Assembly: GCF_026262505.1 (NCBI RefSeq)
Contig: NC_067204.1
Location: 22,723,300 to 22,787,299, forward strand
DNA length: 64,000 bases
Source: Trichomonas vaginalis G3
Lineage: Eukaryota; Parabasalia; Trichomonadida; Trichomonadidae
Direction: 5' to 3'
How positions within the stretch are numbered: the first letter of the stretch is position 1; each line of letters opens with the position of its first letter. The translations under genes and the position numbers were made by a program. This document shows, in pieces, positions 17,632 through 26,487 of the stretch. The notes beneath the pieces were generated by a model that saw only the letters and a list, made by a program, of their open reading frames with translations, was not told where the DNA came from and did no database searches.

Positions 17632-18312
17632 TTATTCTTGACTTTGTTGTTGCATTTGTTGCATTTGTTGTTCTTGAGCTATTTGTTGTTGAAGTTGTTC
17701 TTGTAATACAATACTTTCACCAGTTGCATCTTCCAATTCGAAACTTTCTGCCGTCATTGACAAATACATAGGACATAAAAGTTTTACAGGAACAAAGTTT
17801 GCGTCAACTAATGTCAACGTTATACTTGCCAAAGTGTTTGAGTTCACTAAGGTTGAAAATTCTGCATTCGAATGAACAATAGGCAAACCAGCAGAGAAAG
17901 TATTGTTTATACGCATAAGTATCTTTTGGTCATAATAGTTTCTGTCGACATTCGAATAACACTTTGAACCTAAGTTTGAAACAATATATAAGATTGGTGT
18001 GCTTAATGTCAATGGAATAGACATTCCTTGTATGACACCTTTTCCTGTTATAGGAAACTGTTGGTAGTAAAAACCAGAAATAAGTTTTGTATTATAGCTC
18101 ATATTGTTTATAGTAAACTCAGTCGGACATCCAAACATAATGAAACCTGCTCTAGTTGCAGCACATGTTACACCCGTACTTAAAGTATTAAATAAGTCAA
18201 CAAAACCTGTTGGTGGTATATCTGAGTAAGTATCTTCAAAGGAGTATTTTTTACCATTCACAACAATAAAGTCTTCTGGTGTCAAAAGAGCAAAACAGGC
18301 TTTAGTCGTCAT
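17632..18312 (-). CDS. Probable minor capsid (penton-like) protein (226 aa)
   Basis: A strand-rich protein from MTTKACFALLTPEDFIVV with a predicted single jelly-roll size. Near the end it has ASITLTLVDANFVPVKLLC and MYLSMTAESFEL, the typical close of Maverick minor capsid/penton proteins. The last 30 residues are almost all Gln, Glu and Met. It lies in the minus-strand structural block with the major capsid gene. Assignment rests on pattern and position. Confidence 0.5.
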   Translation of the reverse strand: MTTKACFALLTPEDFIVVNGKKYSFEDTYSDIPPTGFVDLFNTLSTGVTCAATRAGFIMFGCPTEFTINNMSYNTKLISGFYYQQFPITGKGVIQGMSIPLTLSTPILYIVSNLGSKCYSNVDRNYYDQKILMRINNTFSAGLPIVHSNAEFSTLVNSNTLASITLTLVDANFVPVKLLCPMYLSMTAESFELEDATGESIVLQEQLQQQIAQEQQMQQMQQQSQE

Positions 18313-18317
18313 TGTGT

Positions 18318-18428
18318 TTAAGTTAGTTTACAATACCGTCCTTGAGGACTTTGTAAGTTTGTTGTTATAGAATTATATGACTCAGGGTTTTTAGTCGTAA
18401 TAGTATAAACCATTATATCTTCTGCCAT
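18318..18428 (-). CDS. Tiny unknown protein (36 aa)
   Basis: Reads MAEDIMVYTITTKNPESY to GRYCKLT. The leader CTTTTAAATATATATAA directly before the ATG fits the element's pattern. It fills the gap between the minor capsid gene and the next small gene. Too short for any functional call. Confidence 0.4.
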   Translation of the reverse strand: MAEDIMVYTITTKNPESYNSITTNLQSPQGRYCKLT

Positions 18429-18438
18429 TTATATATAT

Positions 18439-18669
18439 TTAAAAGTTTTTCTGAAAGTGGAGAAGAACTTCATCTAAACTTTCACATGGCGTTTCTTGAA
18501 GTTCTCTGTCTAAGAAGTTCAAATATTTTGTAAAGACATAGAACTTTCCTTTGTCTACACGAACAAACAAAACAGGGTCTTTCATATCGTTCAAAAGTGT
18601 GTAAAGTCCTTTACATGAAATAAAGTCTATATTATTTTTCTTCAAACATCTTTCAAGAAGTTTTGACAT
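18439..18669 (-). CDS. Small unknown protein (76 aa)
   Basis: MSKLLERCLKKNNIDFISCK and onward; basic head, central strands (DPVLFVRVDKGKFYVFTKY) and acidic tail. Its stretch FVRVDKGKFYVFTKYLNFLD recalls the 59-residue protein at 19276 (RIVLYTNNGKCYRIAVFAEP), so the two may be old paralogues. Function unknown. Confidence 0.5.
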   Translation of the reverse strand: MSKLLERCLKKNNIDFISCKGLYTLLNDMKDPVLFVRVDKGKFYVFTKYLNFLDRELQETPCESLDEVLLHFQKNF

Positions 18670-18675
18670 TTTTAC

Positions 18676-19257
18676 TTAGCAAATAAATTTTAATGAAATG
18701 TTGTGGTCGTCAAATATTTTTATGACGTCTGGGAAACTATACTTTAAGTTCAACGTTTCACCTCCTTTCATAACGTATATCTTGTCAATGACATTATATG
18801 AAACACCACAGCAACTAATGTCGGGTTCTATTTCTTTGATGTTTATATCGTCTGCCTCTGTCAAAAGTTTCAATAGTTCTTTCAAAACTTCATGAGGTGC
18901 AATGACATATGAGTTCACTTTTACAGGGTTGTGTTCGACCAAGTTTAACATTATACTTAAAGCTTGACAAATCTTCTCCTGAGTTTGAAGTTTGTCTTTC
19001 AGTTGTTGGTAGTCGTTTCGAATATCTGCAACAGAACTTAAGTCTCTGCTAACTTCAGGATATGTTGGTTGTTCTTTTACAGGAACAATTGTTATACCAT
19101 CTTCGTCTTCGTATGGTTTCCCCACTTCAACATCTCTGTCTTTGACATTGACAACAACACTTTGACTGTTTGTTTGAGTTGGTGAATTTAACTTCACATC
19201 TGCCACCGCCATTAAACCTTTTGAAACACTCACGCTTCTATTTTTCGGAAATGACAT
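18676..19257 (-). CDS. Conserved Maverick structural-type protein with SCCG motif (193 aa)
   Basis: The start MSFPKNRSVSVSKGLMAV at 19257 is chosen because it is the ATG right after the leader TTTTTATTCTAAGTAAA; the longer frame would run through the divergent gene. The middle is helical and the end has DISCCGVSYNVIDKIYVMKG and a final amphipathic helix. The Maverick B protein at 57499-58200 has the same layout with EVSCCGTVAKINPIK, so this is a conserved family. Function unknown; likely virion-related. Confidence 0.6.
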   Translation of the reverse strand: MSFPKNRSVSVSKGLMAVADVKLNSPTQTNSQSVVVNVKDRDVEVGKPYEDEDGITIVPVKEQPTYPEVSRDLSSVADIRNDYQQLKDKLQTQEKICQALSIMLNLVEHNPVKVNSYVIAPHEVLKELLKLLTEADDINIKEIEPDISCCGVSYNVIDKIYVMKGGETLNLKYSFPDVIKIFDDHNISLKFIC

Positions 19258-19275
19258 TTTACTTAGAATAAAAAG

Positions 19276-19455
19276 ATGGACGTATTCGAGTATCTCTTCG
19301 AATTGAAGCAGAACAAAGTTTACACACACAAACAATACAAATACATTGACAGAATAGTTCTTTATACAAACAATGGTAAATGTTATAGAATAGCAGTCTT
19401 TGCTGAACCAAAATATTTTCATAAAGCAAAGAAAGTTGGTATAACTGAATGGTGA
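19276..19455 (+). CDS. Small unknown protein (59 aa)
   Basis: MDVFEYLFELKQNKVYTH to KKVGITEW; basic, strand-helix composition. It diverges from the gene at 19257 with only 18 bases between start codons (TTTACTTAGAATAAAAAG). It overlaps the next plus-strand frame by seven bases. Function unknown. Confidence 0.5.
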   Translation: MDVFEYLFELKQNKVYTHKQYKYIDRIVLYTNNGKCYRIAVFAEPKYFHKAKKVGITEW

Positions 19456-19694
19456 AAGTTCTTGACGTTGACAAAAATATAACAACAAAACTTACAGATA
19501 TTTCTAAAGGTAAGTTTATCTTACAATATTATGTCAAAACTGGCGTACTGTCAATATTTGACGGAGAGAAGTCAGTTCAAGAACAACTTACTGACCTGCT
19601 GCCAAAATCTGCTCGATGGAAGCTGTCGTTATGCCAATCTGAGGAGCCCCAGCAGGTTTCATCGAACGAATCTTCAAAAGAGCATCTTCCGTGA
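19449..19694 (+). CDS. Small unknown protein overlapping the capsid gene end (81 aa)
   Basis: Begins MVKVLDVDKNITTKLTDISK in overlap with the stop codon of the preceding gene, as in a coupled pair. The first 46 residues look protein-like (GKFILQYYVKTGVLSIFDGE). The rest runs antisense over the last 107 bases of the major capsid gene and is less convincing. Confidence 0.3.
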   Translation: MVKVLDVDKNITTKLTDISKGKFILQYYVKTGVLSIFDGEKSVQEQLTDLLPKSARWKLSLCQSEEPQQVSSNESSKEHLP

Positions 19695-21192
19695 AAAGTG
19701 CTATTGGTTTTGTAAACTTCTTTGCTCTCAGTTCATCTGGACCGTCTCTGTCACCAGTATATTGTATTTGTACAGTACCAACAGTTGAAATACCACCCAT
19801 AAAGTCTTCTGAGTCAGCAAATGGAATGCCAAGCCAAAAGTTTGAACGGTCTCCATTTGTATATTGAGTTTTTTGACCTCCTGTATGAGTCCATACTTTC
19901 ACATATGGCATAATAGAACTTTGCATTTCAGGGTTAATGGTTGTTGTGAAGTTGTTGTTAAAGTTCATAGCATCTAATGTCAAGTTGTATGACCTCATAT
20001 CCTCAACTGTAGAATATTCTTCTCTTGGATAATATTTGCCATCTATGTTTATATGATATTTAATACCGGGGTTGTAGAAACAAGAATAGTCATTTATAGT
20101 TCGTCTGAACAGTACAAACATAGTATCTGCATGTTTCATTGCAGTTGTTAAAGCAATATCTGTTCTTGCACCTGGGTCAGCACTTTGGTTTCCAACTTCA
20201 CCTGCAAAGTCTTTGACAGATATTTGGTGTATAGGGAACATAAGTGGAACTGCAATATATTTGGCAGCTAAAGCATTTGAAATATCTGGGTCCAACATAT
20301 AGACTGCAAGTCTGCTTTCTATTCTCTTGCATTCAAATTTTTCGCATGTGAACTTAACTGGGTCCCAAGCAGTTCCAGCAGCATTGAAATAATAGTTTAC
20401 TTCATTGTTGAAGTTTGAGAAACCAAAGTCTAAGTCAACTTTGTCTTTGCAAAAGTCACAGAACTTGGCTCCACCAGTTCCAGCTACAGTAATGCTGAAT
20501 GGGTCTTGTGTTGGTGCAATGACTAAGTTATTTTTGCTTGGAGTAAGTTCGATAGAAATTTTTCCTGCCCAGTTTGGCAAGTATCTTAAAAACCTGAAGA
20601 TGAGGAAAGATGACAAAGGAACTCTAAGTTTCAGTTTTACTTTAGTGGCAGCAGTTCCATCTGAACCAGAAAGGTTAACATAAACTCCTGGAACGTTAGG
20701 GTCAAGTCTTCTTATTTTCTCAATATTTGCATACTGGTCTGTTTGTTCTCTAGCTTGTGGTTGTACTGAGTTTCTCAAAGCGAACCATTCATAGTTTGCC
20801 CATGTTACTGTTTGAACTAAGTCAGAGTTAGAATATATCTTATATCCCATGAAAACTTCTGGAGCATATTGGTATCCGACATAGAAAATTCCATTGCAAC
20901 CTTTCTTGTCAGACAACTTGGCAGAAGGTTTTATTTCAATGTCTTGTTCCACGTATAAGAATGAGTTGTCAATAGAAATAATATGAAACCTGTCGCAAGC
21001 AATATCTACTGTTGTTGAAGAACCTTCTCCAAACTCACCTACGTTTCCATAAGAAACAGCAGTTGTATATTCGTAAGTTCCAGGAACTATTTCTGACCTT
21101 CTAATGGCATTGTCGCATTCGTTATACCATTCGGAAACATTTCCGTTCATGGCATCCAAAACTGTTGGCGTTATATTCTGAGCGGCGTACAT
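19588..21192 (-). CDS. Double jelly-roll major capsid protein (Maverick A, 534 aa)
   Basis: Size and composition fit the Polinton major capsid protein. It is strand-rich, with conserved-style segments such as FYVGYQYAPEVFMGYKIYSN, WFALRNSVQPQAREQTDQYA, VKLKLRVPLSSFLIFRFLRY and YNLTLDAMNFNN, and ends in a helical tail. Such proteins trimerise to form icosahedral shells. The leader TTTTTACCCATATGAA before the ATG is almost the same as that of the 6256 gene. It lies in the minus-strand virion block. The frame looks whole. Confidence 0.75.
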   Translation of the reverse strand: MYAAQNITPTVLDAMNGNVSEWYNECDNAIRRSEIVPGTYEYTTAVSYGNVGEFGEGSSTTVDIACDRFHIISIDNSFLYVEQDIEIKPSAKLSDKKGCNGIFYVGYQYAPEVFMGYKIYSNSDLVQTVTWANYEWFALRNSVQPQAREQTDQYANIEKIRRLDPNVPGVYVNLSGSDGTAATKVKLKLRVPLSSFLIFRFLRYLPNWAGKISIELTPSKNNLVIAPTQDPFSITVAGTGGAKFCDFCKDKVDLDFGFSNFNNEVNYYFNAAGTAWDPVKFTCEKFECKRIESRLAVYMLDPDISNALAAKYIAVPLMFPIHQISVKDFAGEVGNQSADPGARTDIALTTAMKHADTMFVLFRRTINDYSCFYNPGIKYHINIDGKYYPREEYSTVEDMRSYNLTLDAMNFNNNFTTTINPEMQSSIMPYVKVWTHTGGQKTQYTNGDRSNFWLGIPFADSEDFMGGISTVGTVQIQYTGDRDGPDELRAKKFTKPIALFTEDALLKIRSMKPAGAPQIGITTASIEQILAAGQ

Positions 21193-21224
21193 TTCATATG
21201 GGTAAAAATATAGAATAGTTGGAT

Positions 21225-22415
21225 TTATATATCATAATAGAACCCACTCGTACCAAGCTTTACTTTCTTCCTGACTGAGTTTTTAACTCTTCTTTTTCCT
21301 TCATTGCCACTACTTTCACTAGATGAAGTTACTTCTTCACTACTTTCACTTTGTTCTACTCTTCTTCTTTGGTGTCGCTTTTGGTAACTTGCCCTCTGCT
21401 TCAAGTTGTTGCATCTTTGCCTCATGTTCACCTAGTATGTTGTAAATTTCCCATGTCCTTTTTGCCTTTGGGCTCTGGTCGCCCATCTCAGGTAACCTAT
21501 ATCCTAGAAAGATTTTGTCATAGTTTGTATTTGAGTCTTCGCGTATTGTTTGCATGACTCTTTCCTGAGTTTCCGGTTCAAGCTCTTCAAACAGAGCTTG
21601 TCCATATGGAATAAGCTCGTTTCCAAATATATGTTTTTGTAGCCATTCTGGTTTTCTTTCCATGTTACCAATAATATCTTTTGTGAATGGGAAAGCTTTT
21701 ACCCAATGTTTCAGTCTTGCGTCATTTATTTCTGTAGTTGGTTTTATTTTGTCAAGGAACATGTTTTTCAATACTAACATTTCATTTGGTACTGTCCATT
21801 TGAGTTTTCTTAAATATTCATCCCTTCTCGTTCATTGTCTGCAAAGTAAGTTTTTATGACATTTTGCAAACTTTCGTTTGCAAGGTCATGTACAATAGGT
21901 TCTCTTCCTTCTCTCTCCCTAACTTTCTTTCTAAACTCTTCACCAAATATACCATCTCTATGGTTCTGTGTAGTTCTTTGAGATAAATGTTTTAGAACGT
22001 CAGGTGTTATATTTCCATCAGCCATGTTCATTTCATACTGGTCCAAAATATCTGCATCTTTCATATCTTTCAATGGCATTAAAGCCGCGCTGAAAATACC
22101 AGCTACATCTGGTTCACCATTCACTTCCATTGCGTCTACAACTTCTTGGAATTGTGGTTGTAAGTTTATGAACCACCTATCCGGATTAGCTTTATGACCC
22201 CATCTCATTGTAGTTCCATAGTCTGCAGAAACAAAAGTAGGTTTGTTTCCATATTGGCTAGGTTCTGAATGAACTTTAAACAATGTTTCATTTCTATATG
22301 TTTTGTTGAAATTTAACCTTTTATTTTCACCGAGTTCATCCAAAGATTGAACGTTATATGCTCGTAAGTAAAAAGGATTGTTGTATTTGCGTACACTTTC
22401 TTTCAGTTCTTCCAT
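21225..22415 (-). pseudogene. Unknown virion-block protein (Maverick A), broken
   Basis: The first part begins MEELKESVRKYNNPFYLRAY and ends near 21810. The second part (21346-21780) is helical with PFTKDIIGNMERKPEWLQKH. A Ser/Glu-rich then Lys/Arg-rich stretch to about 21225 may belong to it. One or two breaks. It overlaps the end of the next minus-strand gene by 13 bases, as in coupled virion genes. No protease triad was recognised. Confidence 0.45.
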
Positions 22416-24157
22416 TCTATGCTGATATTTTCATCTGATGTTGGAGTCTTTTGTATGTCGGCGAACATTTTTCGATATTCTTCTACTATGTCAGCCGAAT
22501 TTTTCTTAGACTCTTGGAAAGATTCCATATTCTCCGCATACACTTGTTGAGGGTCAAGATTTTTCGGCTGTTCCAAATCTTCATCTAGTTCTGTGAAGTT
22601 AGTTTCCAAAGGAGGGACTTGTTCGTTTCCTTCTGGCTCTTCTAGCTGTTGTTGCTGAACTATTTCTTCCATGTCTGGTTGTATCTGAACTTCTTCCTGT
22701 GGAGTTTCTTGTACCTCATCTGCTGGCATTTCATATATTCCGAGACCGTTTTTAACAAGTTCCCTATTTAAGCCATCCGCATTCATAACCCTTTCTTCTT
22801 TCGTTCCGTCTCTATTTTTTACGCGTTTCATGAAGATAGTTGAATTATCATTTATCTCTGACACCAAATATCTCGGAGTAAATTCAGTCATGTCATTTGG
22901 ATGATATGCTATTAAATCATATCCCTTAGCGAGCTTGTATTTTCCAGGTTTGAAATTATATCCCATTTGGTGCTGAACCATAAAGCTAAATAGGTTCGGG
23001 TCAGTATTTCCTTCCTTGAACTTTCTAATAGCTTCTTTATATCTGTCACTAAAGTCAAGAGTATCTGGGTAACCATAATTTTCCTTAAGCATTTTTAAGA
23101 ATTCTTGGTTTCCTTGTTCTCTACTTCTTTTATGTCCTTGCTCTGTTTGTGGTTGTTGCTGTGCAGTGTTTTGAACTGTTGGTTGTGGTGCAGTGTTTTG
23201 AACTGTTGGTTGTGGTGCAGTGTTTTGAACTGTTGGTTGTGGTGCAGTGTTTTGAACTGTTGGTTGTTGTGTTGGTTGTTGTGTTGGTTTTGGTGCATGC
23301 CTGTGTCTGTGTTCATGTGACGATGTAAATGTTTTAGGTAGTCCTGGTGCAGGTGCTTCTCTTGGAGGGTTTGGTGGTATATAAGTTCCACTAGCTAGTA
23401 TATAAGTTCCACCAGCTGGTATATAAGTTCCACCAGCTGGCACATATGTTCCATCTGCAGCATAATGTCCTACCTGACTTTTCGTTTTTAAGAAAGCATT
23501 TACTAGGTCTGTTTTGGTCTGTTGTAACTCTTTTTCTTGACTTTCCACAACAGTTGCTCTAACGGCGTCATAGGCACTTTGAACTGCCTGTCTCGTTGCT
23601 GCATCTGTTATTTTCGTCATATTTTGTGCTACTTCTCTTAACTCGTTGTCGAAACCTTCAGACTTCAGTTTCTTTCCAGATGAGAAGTCGTTCACTAGTT
23701 TCACCTTACTATGAAGAGCTTCGAAGGCGTTCTTAAAGTCAGCATTCATTAAAGCTTCATTTGAACTGTCTTCATCCGCTTGTATTTTTGTCCTTATTGA
23801 CCCTATAAGTTGGGCTGCTTTAGCGTTGGCTTGGGCATCTAACCAGTCATTATTAGCTTTTATATATTCTGAGCTTTTCATTGCCTTTTGCATGGCTGCG
23901 TCGTTATTTTTACTTTCTTGTGCTAAGTTTTCATACTGTACGGTTTGGTTTTGCAACTGTAAAAGTTTTTCTGCCTTTACATTTGCTTCAACTTCTTTTT
24001 TATACTCATCGCTATCCATATATGTCTTCAGGGCTTTTTGTTTTATTTCTTCATCTTTCAGTACTTTATATTGAGTAGTATGGTTTTTCAAATTTATAAC
24101 ATCTTGTTTCAATGCTCTCTTCCTCTTACGTATATTCTTACGTAGCTTACGTGGCAT
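22403..24157 (-). CDS. Long coiled-coil virion-type protein with tandem repeats (584 aa)
   Basis: Residues 1-20 are very basic (MPRKLRKNIRKRKRALK). Residues 20-240 are helical coiled coil. Two repeat blocks follow: GGTYIPA-type units (about residues 245-265) and four copies of PQPTVQNTA (27-bp DNA units). The C-terminal half is acidic and Gln-rich (EEVQIQPDMEEIVQQQQLEE). The leader TTTTTAACTTCACTTAAA precedes the ATG. It is the first gene of the minus-strand structural block. The shape suits a core, scaffold or DNA-condensing protein; no family recognised. Confidence 0.5.
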   Translation of the reverse strand: MPRKLRKNIRKRKRALKQDVINLKNHTTQYKVLKDEEIKQKALKTYMDSDEYKKEVEANVKAEKLLQLQNQTVQYENLAQESKNNDAAMQKAMKSSEYIKANNDWLDAQANAKAAQLIGSIRTKIQADEDSSNEALMNADFKNAFEALHSKVKLVNDFSSGKKLKSEGFDNELREVAQNMTKITDAATRQAVQSAYDAVRATVVESQEKELQQTKTDLVNAFLKTKSQVGHYAADGTYVPAGGTYIPAGGTYILASGTYIPPNPPREAPAPGLPKTFTSSHEHRHRHAPKPTQQPTQQPTVQNTAPQPTVQNTAPQPTVQNTAPQPTVQNTAQQQPQTEQGHKRSREQGNQEFLKMLKENYGYPDTLDFSDRYKEAIRKFKEGNTDPNLFSFMVQHQMGYNFKPGKYKLAKGYDLIAYHPNDMTEFTPRYLVSEINDNSTIFMKRVKNRDGTKEERVMNADGLNRELVKNGLGIYEMPADEVQETPQEEVQIQPDMEEIVQQQQLEEPEGNEQVPPLETNFTELDEDLEQPKNLDPQQVYAENMESFQESKKNSADIVEEYRKMFADIQKTPTSDENISIEWKN

Positions 24158-24619
24158 TTTAAGTGAAGTTAAAAAGCGGTTTTTGACAGATGTTTATATG
24201 ACACTTTTTGTTCAGCACAAAAAACTACTCGGTCAAAGTGTTGTCAGTTTTGTAAAATAACCGTCCTATCTCATTCTATAAGGAGAAAAGGCTTCTCAAA
24301 GTATACTTCCTTGGAACGCCTGTAACTTTTCCTGTAGCGACGATAGACCCTTACTTGTCCGGACAAAGTTATACTATTTTGAGTGCTCTACAAAAAAGTC
24401 AACAGCGACGACTCTCAAAAACCGTTGTGTAAAAAGTTTTACCGTTGGACAAAAAAGTATATATAGAAAACAAAAAACGTTTATAGTTCATTCAATATTT
24501 GAGATGGAACGGTTTGCCAACGGTAACTATTAAATAAAATTAAAAAATAGAGGGGGTCTCCGTTGACGAAAACGGTTCATCTCAGACTCTTATTTGAAAA
24601 AACAGTTTATTTTTGTCTA
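24158..24619. promoter_or_regulatory. Non-coding region with clustered AACGG/CCGTT motifs
   Basis: No gene is visible. Six copies of CCGTT or its complement lie within 156 bases (24421-24576), including ACCGTTG twice, 20 bases apart, and AACGGTTTGCCAACGGTAAC. The motif fits the Myb core YAACGG; Myb proteins regulate genes in Trichomonas. The region separates the minus-strand structural block from the right-end genes and could drive both. Confidence 0.45.
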
Positions 24620-24908
24620 ATGGAAGCCAACGCTGTTAACCACAATTCTCAACCGCTAACCAAAGCCAAAGCCCCACAACCTCCAAGAACCGGCACAGCG
24701 GTTAGAATAACCACCAAAAAAATCTAACAACGAATTAAGAGAAATTCTTCAACAAATTTGCTCTAAATATCTCAAAGAAGCCGAAGAAAACACACAACCA
24801 GACGCTACATACAATACTCAGTTCTGTGAAGTTCTGAACAAAGCAATTACTAGTTCAATTGAACTTACTAAGAAATTCCAAATCCAATTGAGCTTAGCGA
24901 TGTCTTAG
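24620..24908 (+). pseudogene. Small unknown right-end protein (Maverick A), broken
   Basis: Begins MEANAVNHNSQPLTKAKAPQ after TTTTTGTCTA, with a Pro-rich basic head. The rest is helical (REILQQICSKYLKEAEENTQ, TSSIELTKKFQIQLSLAMS). About one break. Codons are GC-richer than in the capsid block. Function unknown. Confidence 0.45.
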
Positions 24909-24942
24909 TTCAGTATTTTTCCAACATTTATAACTAACTTAT

Positions 24943-25508
24943 AATGTTGAGAACTTTATACAAGTTCGTCAAAATCTTCCTCGTTACATGCAACGGTCAT
25001 TCGACAAGAGAATTGCTGAATTCCAAGTCTTTAGTTACGGATATGACGAAGATGAATACGTTGACGAGTTCGGAGACAACTGTACAAAATGGTTTGAATG
25101 TTATACGACAACACAATTTGAATTCGACTTTCTCGAATTCAACGCAGCAACCATTCATATCATTGCTCTTTACCTTTCCGAACAACAACAAGACCTCGCA
25201 GATGGAGATGTTGTACTGTCGTCATGGAAACTCCTGAACAATTCGGAAAAAAGAAGTCTCTAATTGCCAAATTCGTTCCAGGACATCAGCTTTTCCAACG
25301 CACAGAAGTCTTCTGTATTCCTGGAACTAAGTTCTTTGTCAGGAGCGAACTCAAAGAAAGATATAATGTGTCATTCAATTACACATTATATAATGTTTTC
25401 GACCCAGAAGAAGGCTTCTTCCCAGAAGCAATGGAGGAAGAAGAAGAGGAGGAGGAAATACAAAACTCTATCCAAGAAGAGTCCTCCGAATTCACACCAG
25501 AAGACTAA
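24943..25508 (+). pseudogene. Terminal gene running into the right inverted repeat (Maverick A), broken
   Basis: The parts read QRSFDKRIAEFQVFSYGYDE and FGKKKSLIAKFVPGHQLFQR, then end in an acidic tail (NVFDPEEGFFPEAMEEEEEE). The last 128 bases lie inside the terminal inverted repeat. The left repeat therefore holds a mirrored piece of this tail (1163-1351, minus), without the rest of the gene. One or two breaks. Function unknown; terminal placement recalls terminal-protein or early genes of linear viruses, by analogy only. Confidence 0.5.
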
Positions 25509-25611
25509 CAATTTTCCGAATAAAAACTTCATTTATACTAAACATCTTCGGGGCTAGAGGGCACGAAGTGCCTGGAAGCCCCACTTCCTTTTTTTTTTTT
25601 TTTTTTTTTTT
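25381..25611. repeat. Right terminal inverted repeat of Maverick A
   Basis: This is the reverse complement of the left end. It carries the same nested hairpin (GGCAC-GAA-GTGCC at 25560-25572 within GGGGCT/AGCCCC arms) and closes with a T-run of about 23-24 bases. The 3' part of the terminal gene (24943-25508) runs into it. TCCTG follows at 25612-25616. Confidence 0.85.
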
Positions 25612-25911
25612 TCCTGCTACCAACATATGTAGTATCCTATTTAAGTCAACTTTACTTTATAAATCCCCAAAATTCAAAAGATTCTCAAAAATTGCCAAAA
25701 TGAATAACTCGCTATCAACATCCAGATTTGCATACTTTATCAATAAAAAAACTGTCAAATTAATGATATGTCAAATGACAACGGCAATGTCATTTGACAA
25801 TCTAAAATGATTGTATCTATAAGTCCTATATTTTTAATTCTTAGTAAGAATAATATTATATTTGCTAAAATTAATTCAAAATTTTGAATTCATATTGAAA
25901 AGCCAATCATT

Positions 25912-26487
25912 ATGTTTTTTGTCTTCTCAAGTCTAGGCATTTCCAGGATTGTAGGGTCGATTGTTTCACCTTATTATGATGACTATGCAGAAAACTCATT
26001 CAGGCCAATTCCAATGCATCCACCACCATATTTCCAGGAAGAGAACTACATTCCATATAGATTGTATCCAACATATCAAAAGAACAAAGCTCAAGAAGAG
26101 AACTACATTCCATATAGATTGTATCCAACATATCAAAAGAACAAAGCTCAAGAAGAGAACTACATTCCATATAGATTGTATCCAACATATCAAAAGAACA
26201 AAGCTCAAGAAGAGAACTACATTCCATATAGATTGTATCCAACATATCAAAAGAACAAAGCTCAAGAAGAGAACTACATTCCATATAGATTGTATCCAAC
26301 ATATCAAAAGAACATAGTTCAAGAAGAAAATTTCCCATTTAGACCAATCCCTATTCATCCACCACTATATTTTCAGGAAGCCAACCATAGATGGATGAAA
26401 CTAAAACCAATTTGTGAAAGGAAACTTCAGAACTCTCCAATATATTGGCCAAGAAGAGACCCAATGCTCAGGCCACCAATGATTTAA
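25912..26487 (+). CDS. Secreted tandem-repeat protein (191 aa)
   Basis: A hydrophobic N-terminus (MFFVFSSLGISRIVGSIVS) suggests a signal peptide. Then come five copies of a 19-residue Tyr/Pro-rich unit (EENYIPYRLYPTYQKNKAQ; residues 43-137), flanked on both sides by FRPIP-HPP-YFQE-type segments. TCATT directly before the ATG matches the trichomonad initiator box, so this is a host-style gene. Low-complexity Tyr/Pro repeats fit a secreted or surface structural protein. No known family. Confidence 0.55.
   Translation: MFFVFSSLGISRIVGSIVSPYYDDYAENSFRPIPMHPPPYFQEENYIPYRLYPTYQKNKAQEENYIPYRLYPTYQKNKAQEENYIPYRLYPTYQKNKAQEENYIPYRLYPTYQKNKAQEENYIPYRLYPTYQKNIVQEENFPFRPIPIHPPLYFQEANHRWMKLKPICERKLQNSPIYWPRRDPMLRPPMI
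26038..26322 (+). repeat. 57-bp tandem repeat, five copies
   Basis: Units start at 26038, 26095, 26152, 26209 and 26266. The first four are identical by eye and the fifth differs only near its end. They stay in frame in the coding sequence. Confidence 0.9.

Larger units (their letters stand above)
1181..25611. mobile_element. Maverick/Polinton element A (about 24.4 kb), fossil
   Basis: The element is bounded by terminal inverted repeats that begin with an A-run (1181-1196) and end with a T-run (to 25611). The pentamer TCCTG sits outside both ends (1176-1180 and 25612-25616); Mavericks normally make 5-6 bp duplications. Between the ends are the family hallmarks: integrase, protein-primed DNA polymerase B, FtsK/HerA-type packaging ATPase, a jelly-roll major capsid protein and a likely minor capsid protein. 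It also has a D12-class methyltransferase, an SF3 helicase, a KilA-N protein and a tail-fibre-like protein. No adenain-like protease is recognisable. It is broken, with roughly a dozen or more breaks spread over about ten genes, while the capsid, ATPase and integrase frames look uninterrupted. The good state of the ends and of many frames suggests a fairly young insertion. Confidence 0.9.

Noticed and set aside
26038-26322. Possible CRISPR array at the 57-bp repeats (also at 12104-12213 and 45178-45258)
   Set aside because: The units are contiguous without unique spacers and the sequence is eukaryotic.
25996-26358. Two minus-strand frames with repeated units opposite the 57-bp array
   Set aside because: Because 57 is a multiple of three, all frames stay open. 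Only the plus frame has a signal-like start, a TCATT box and sensible flanks.
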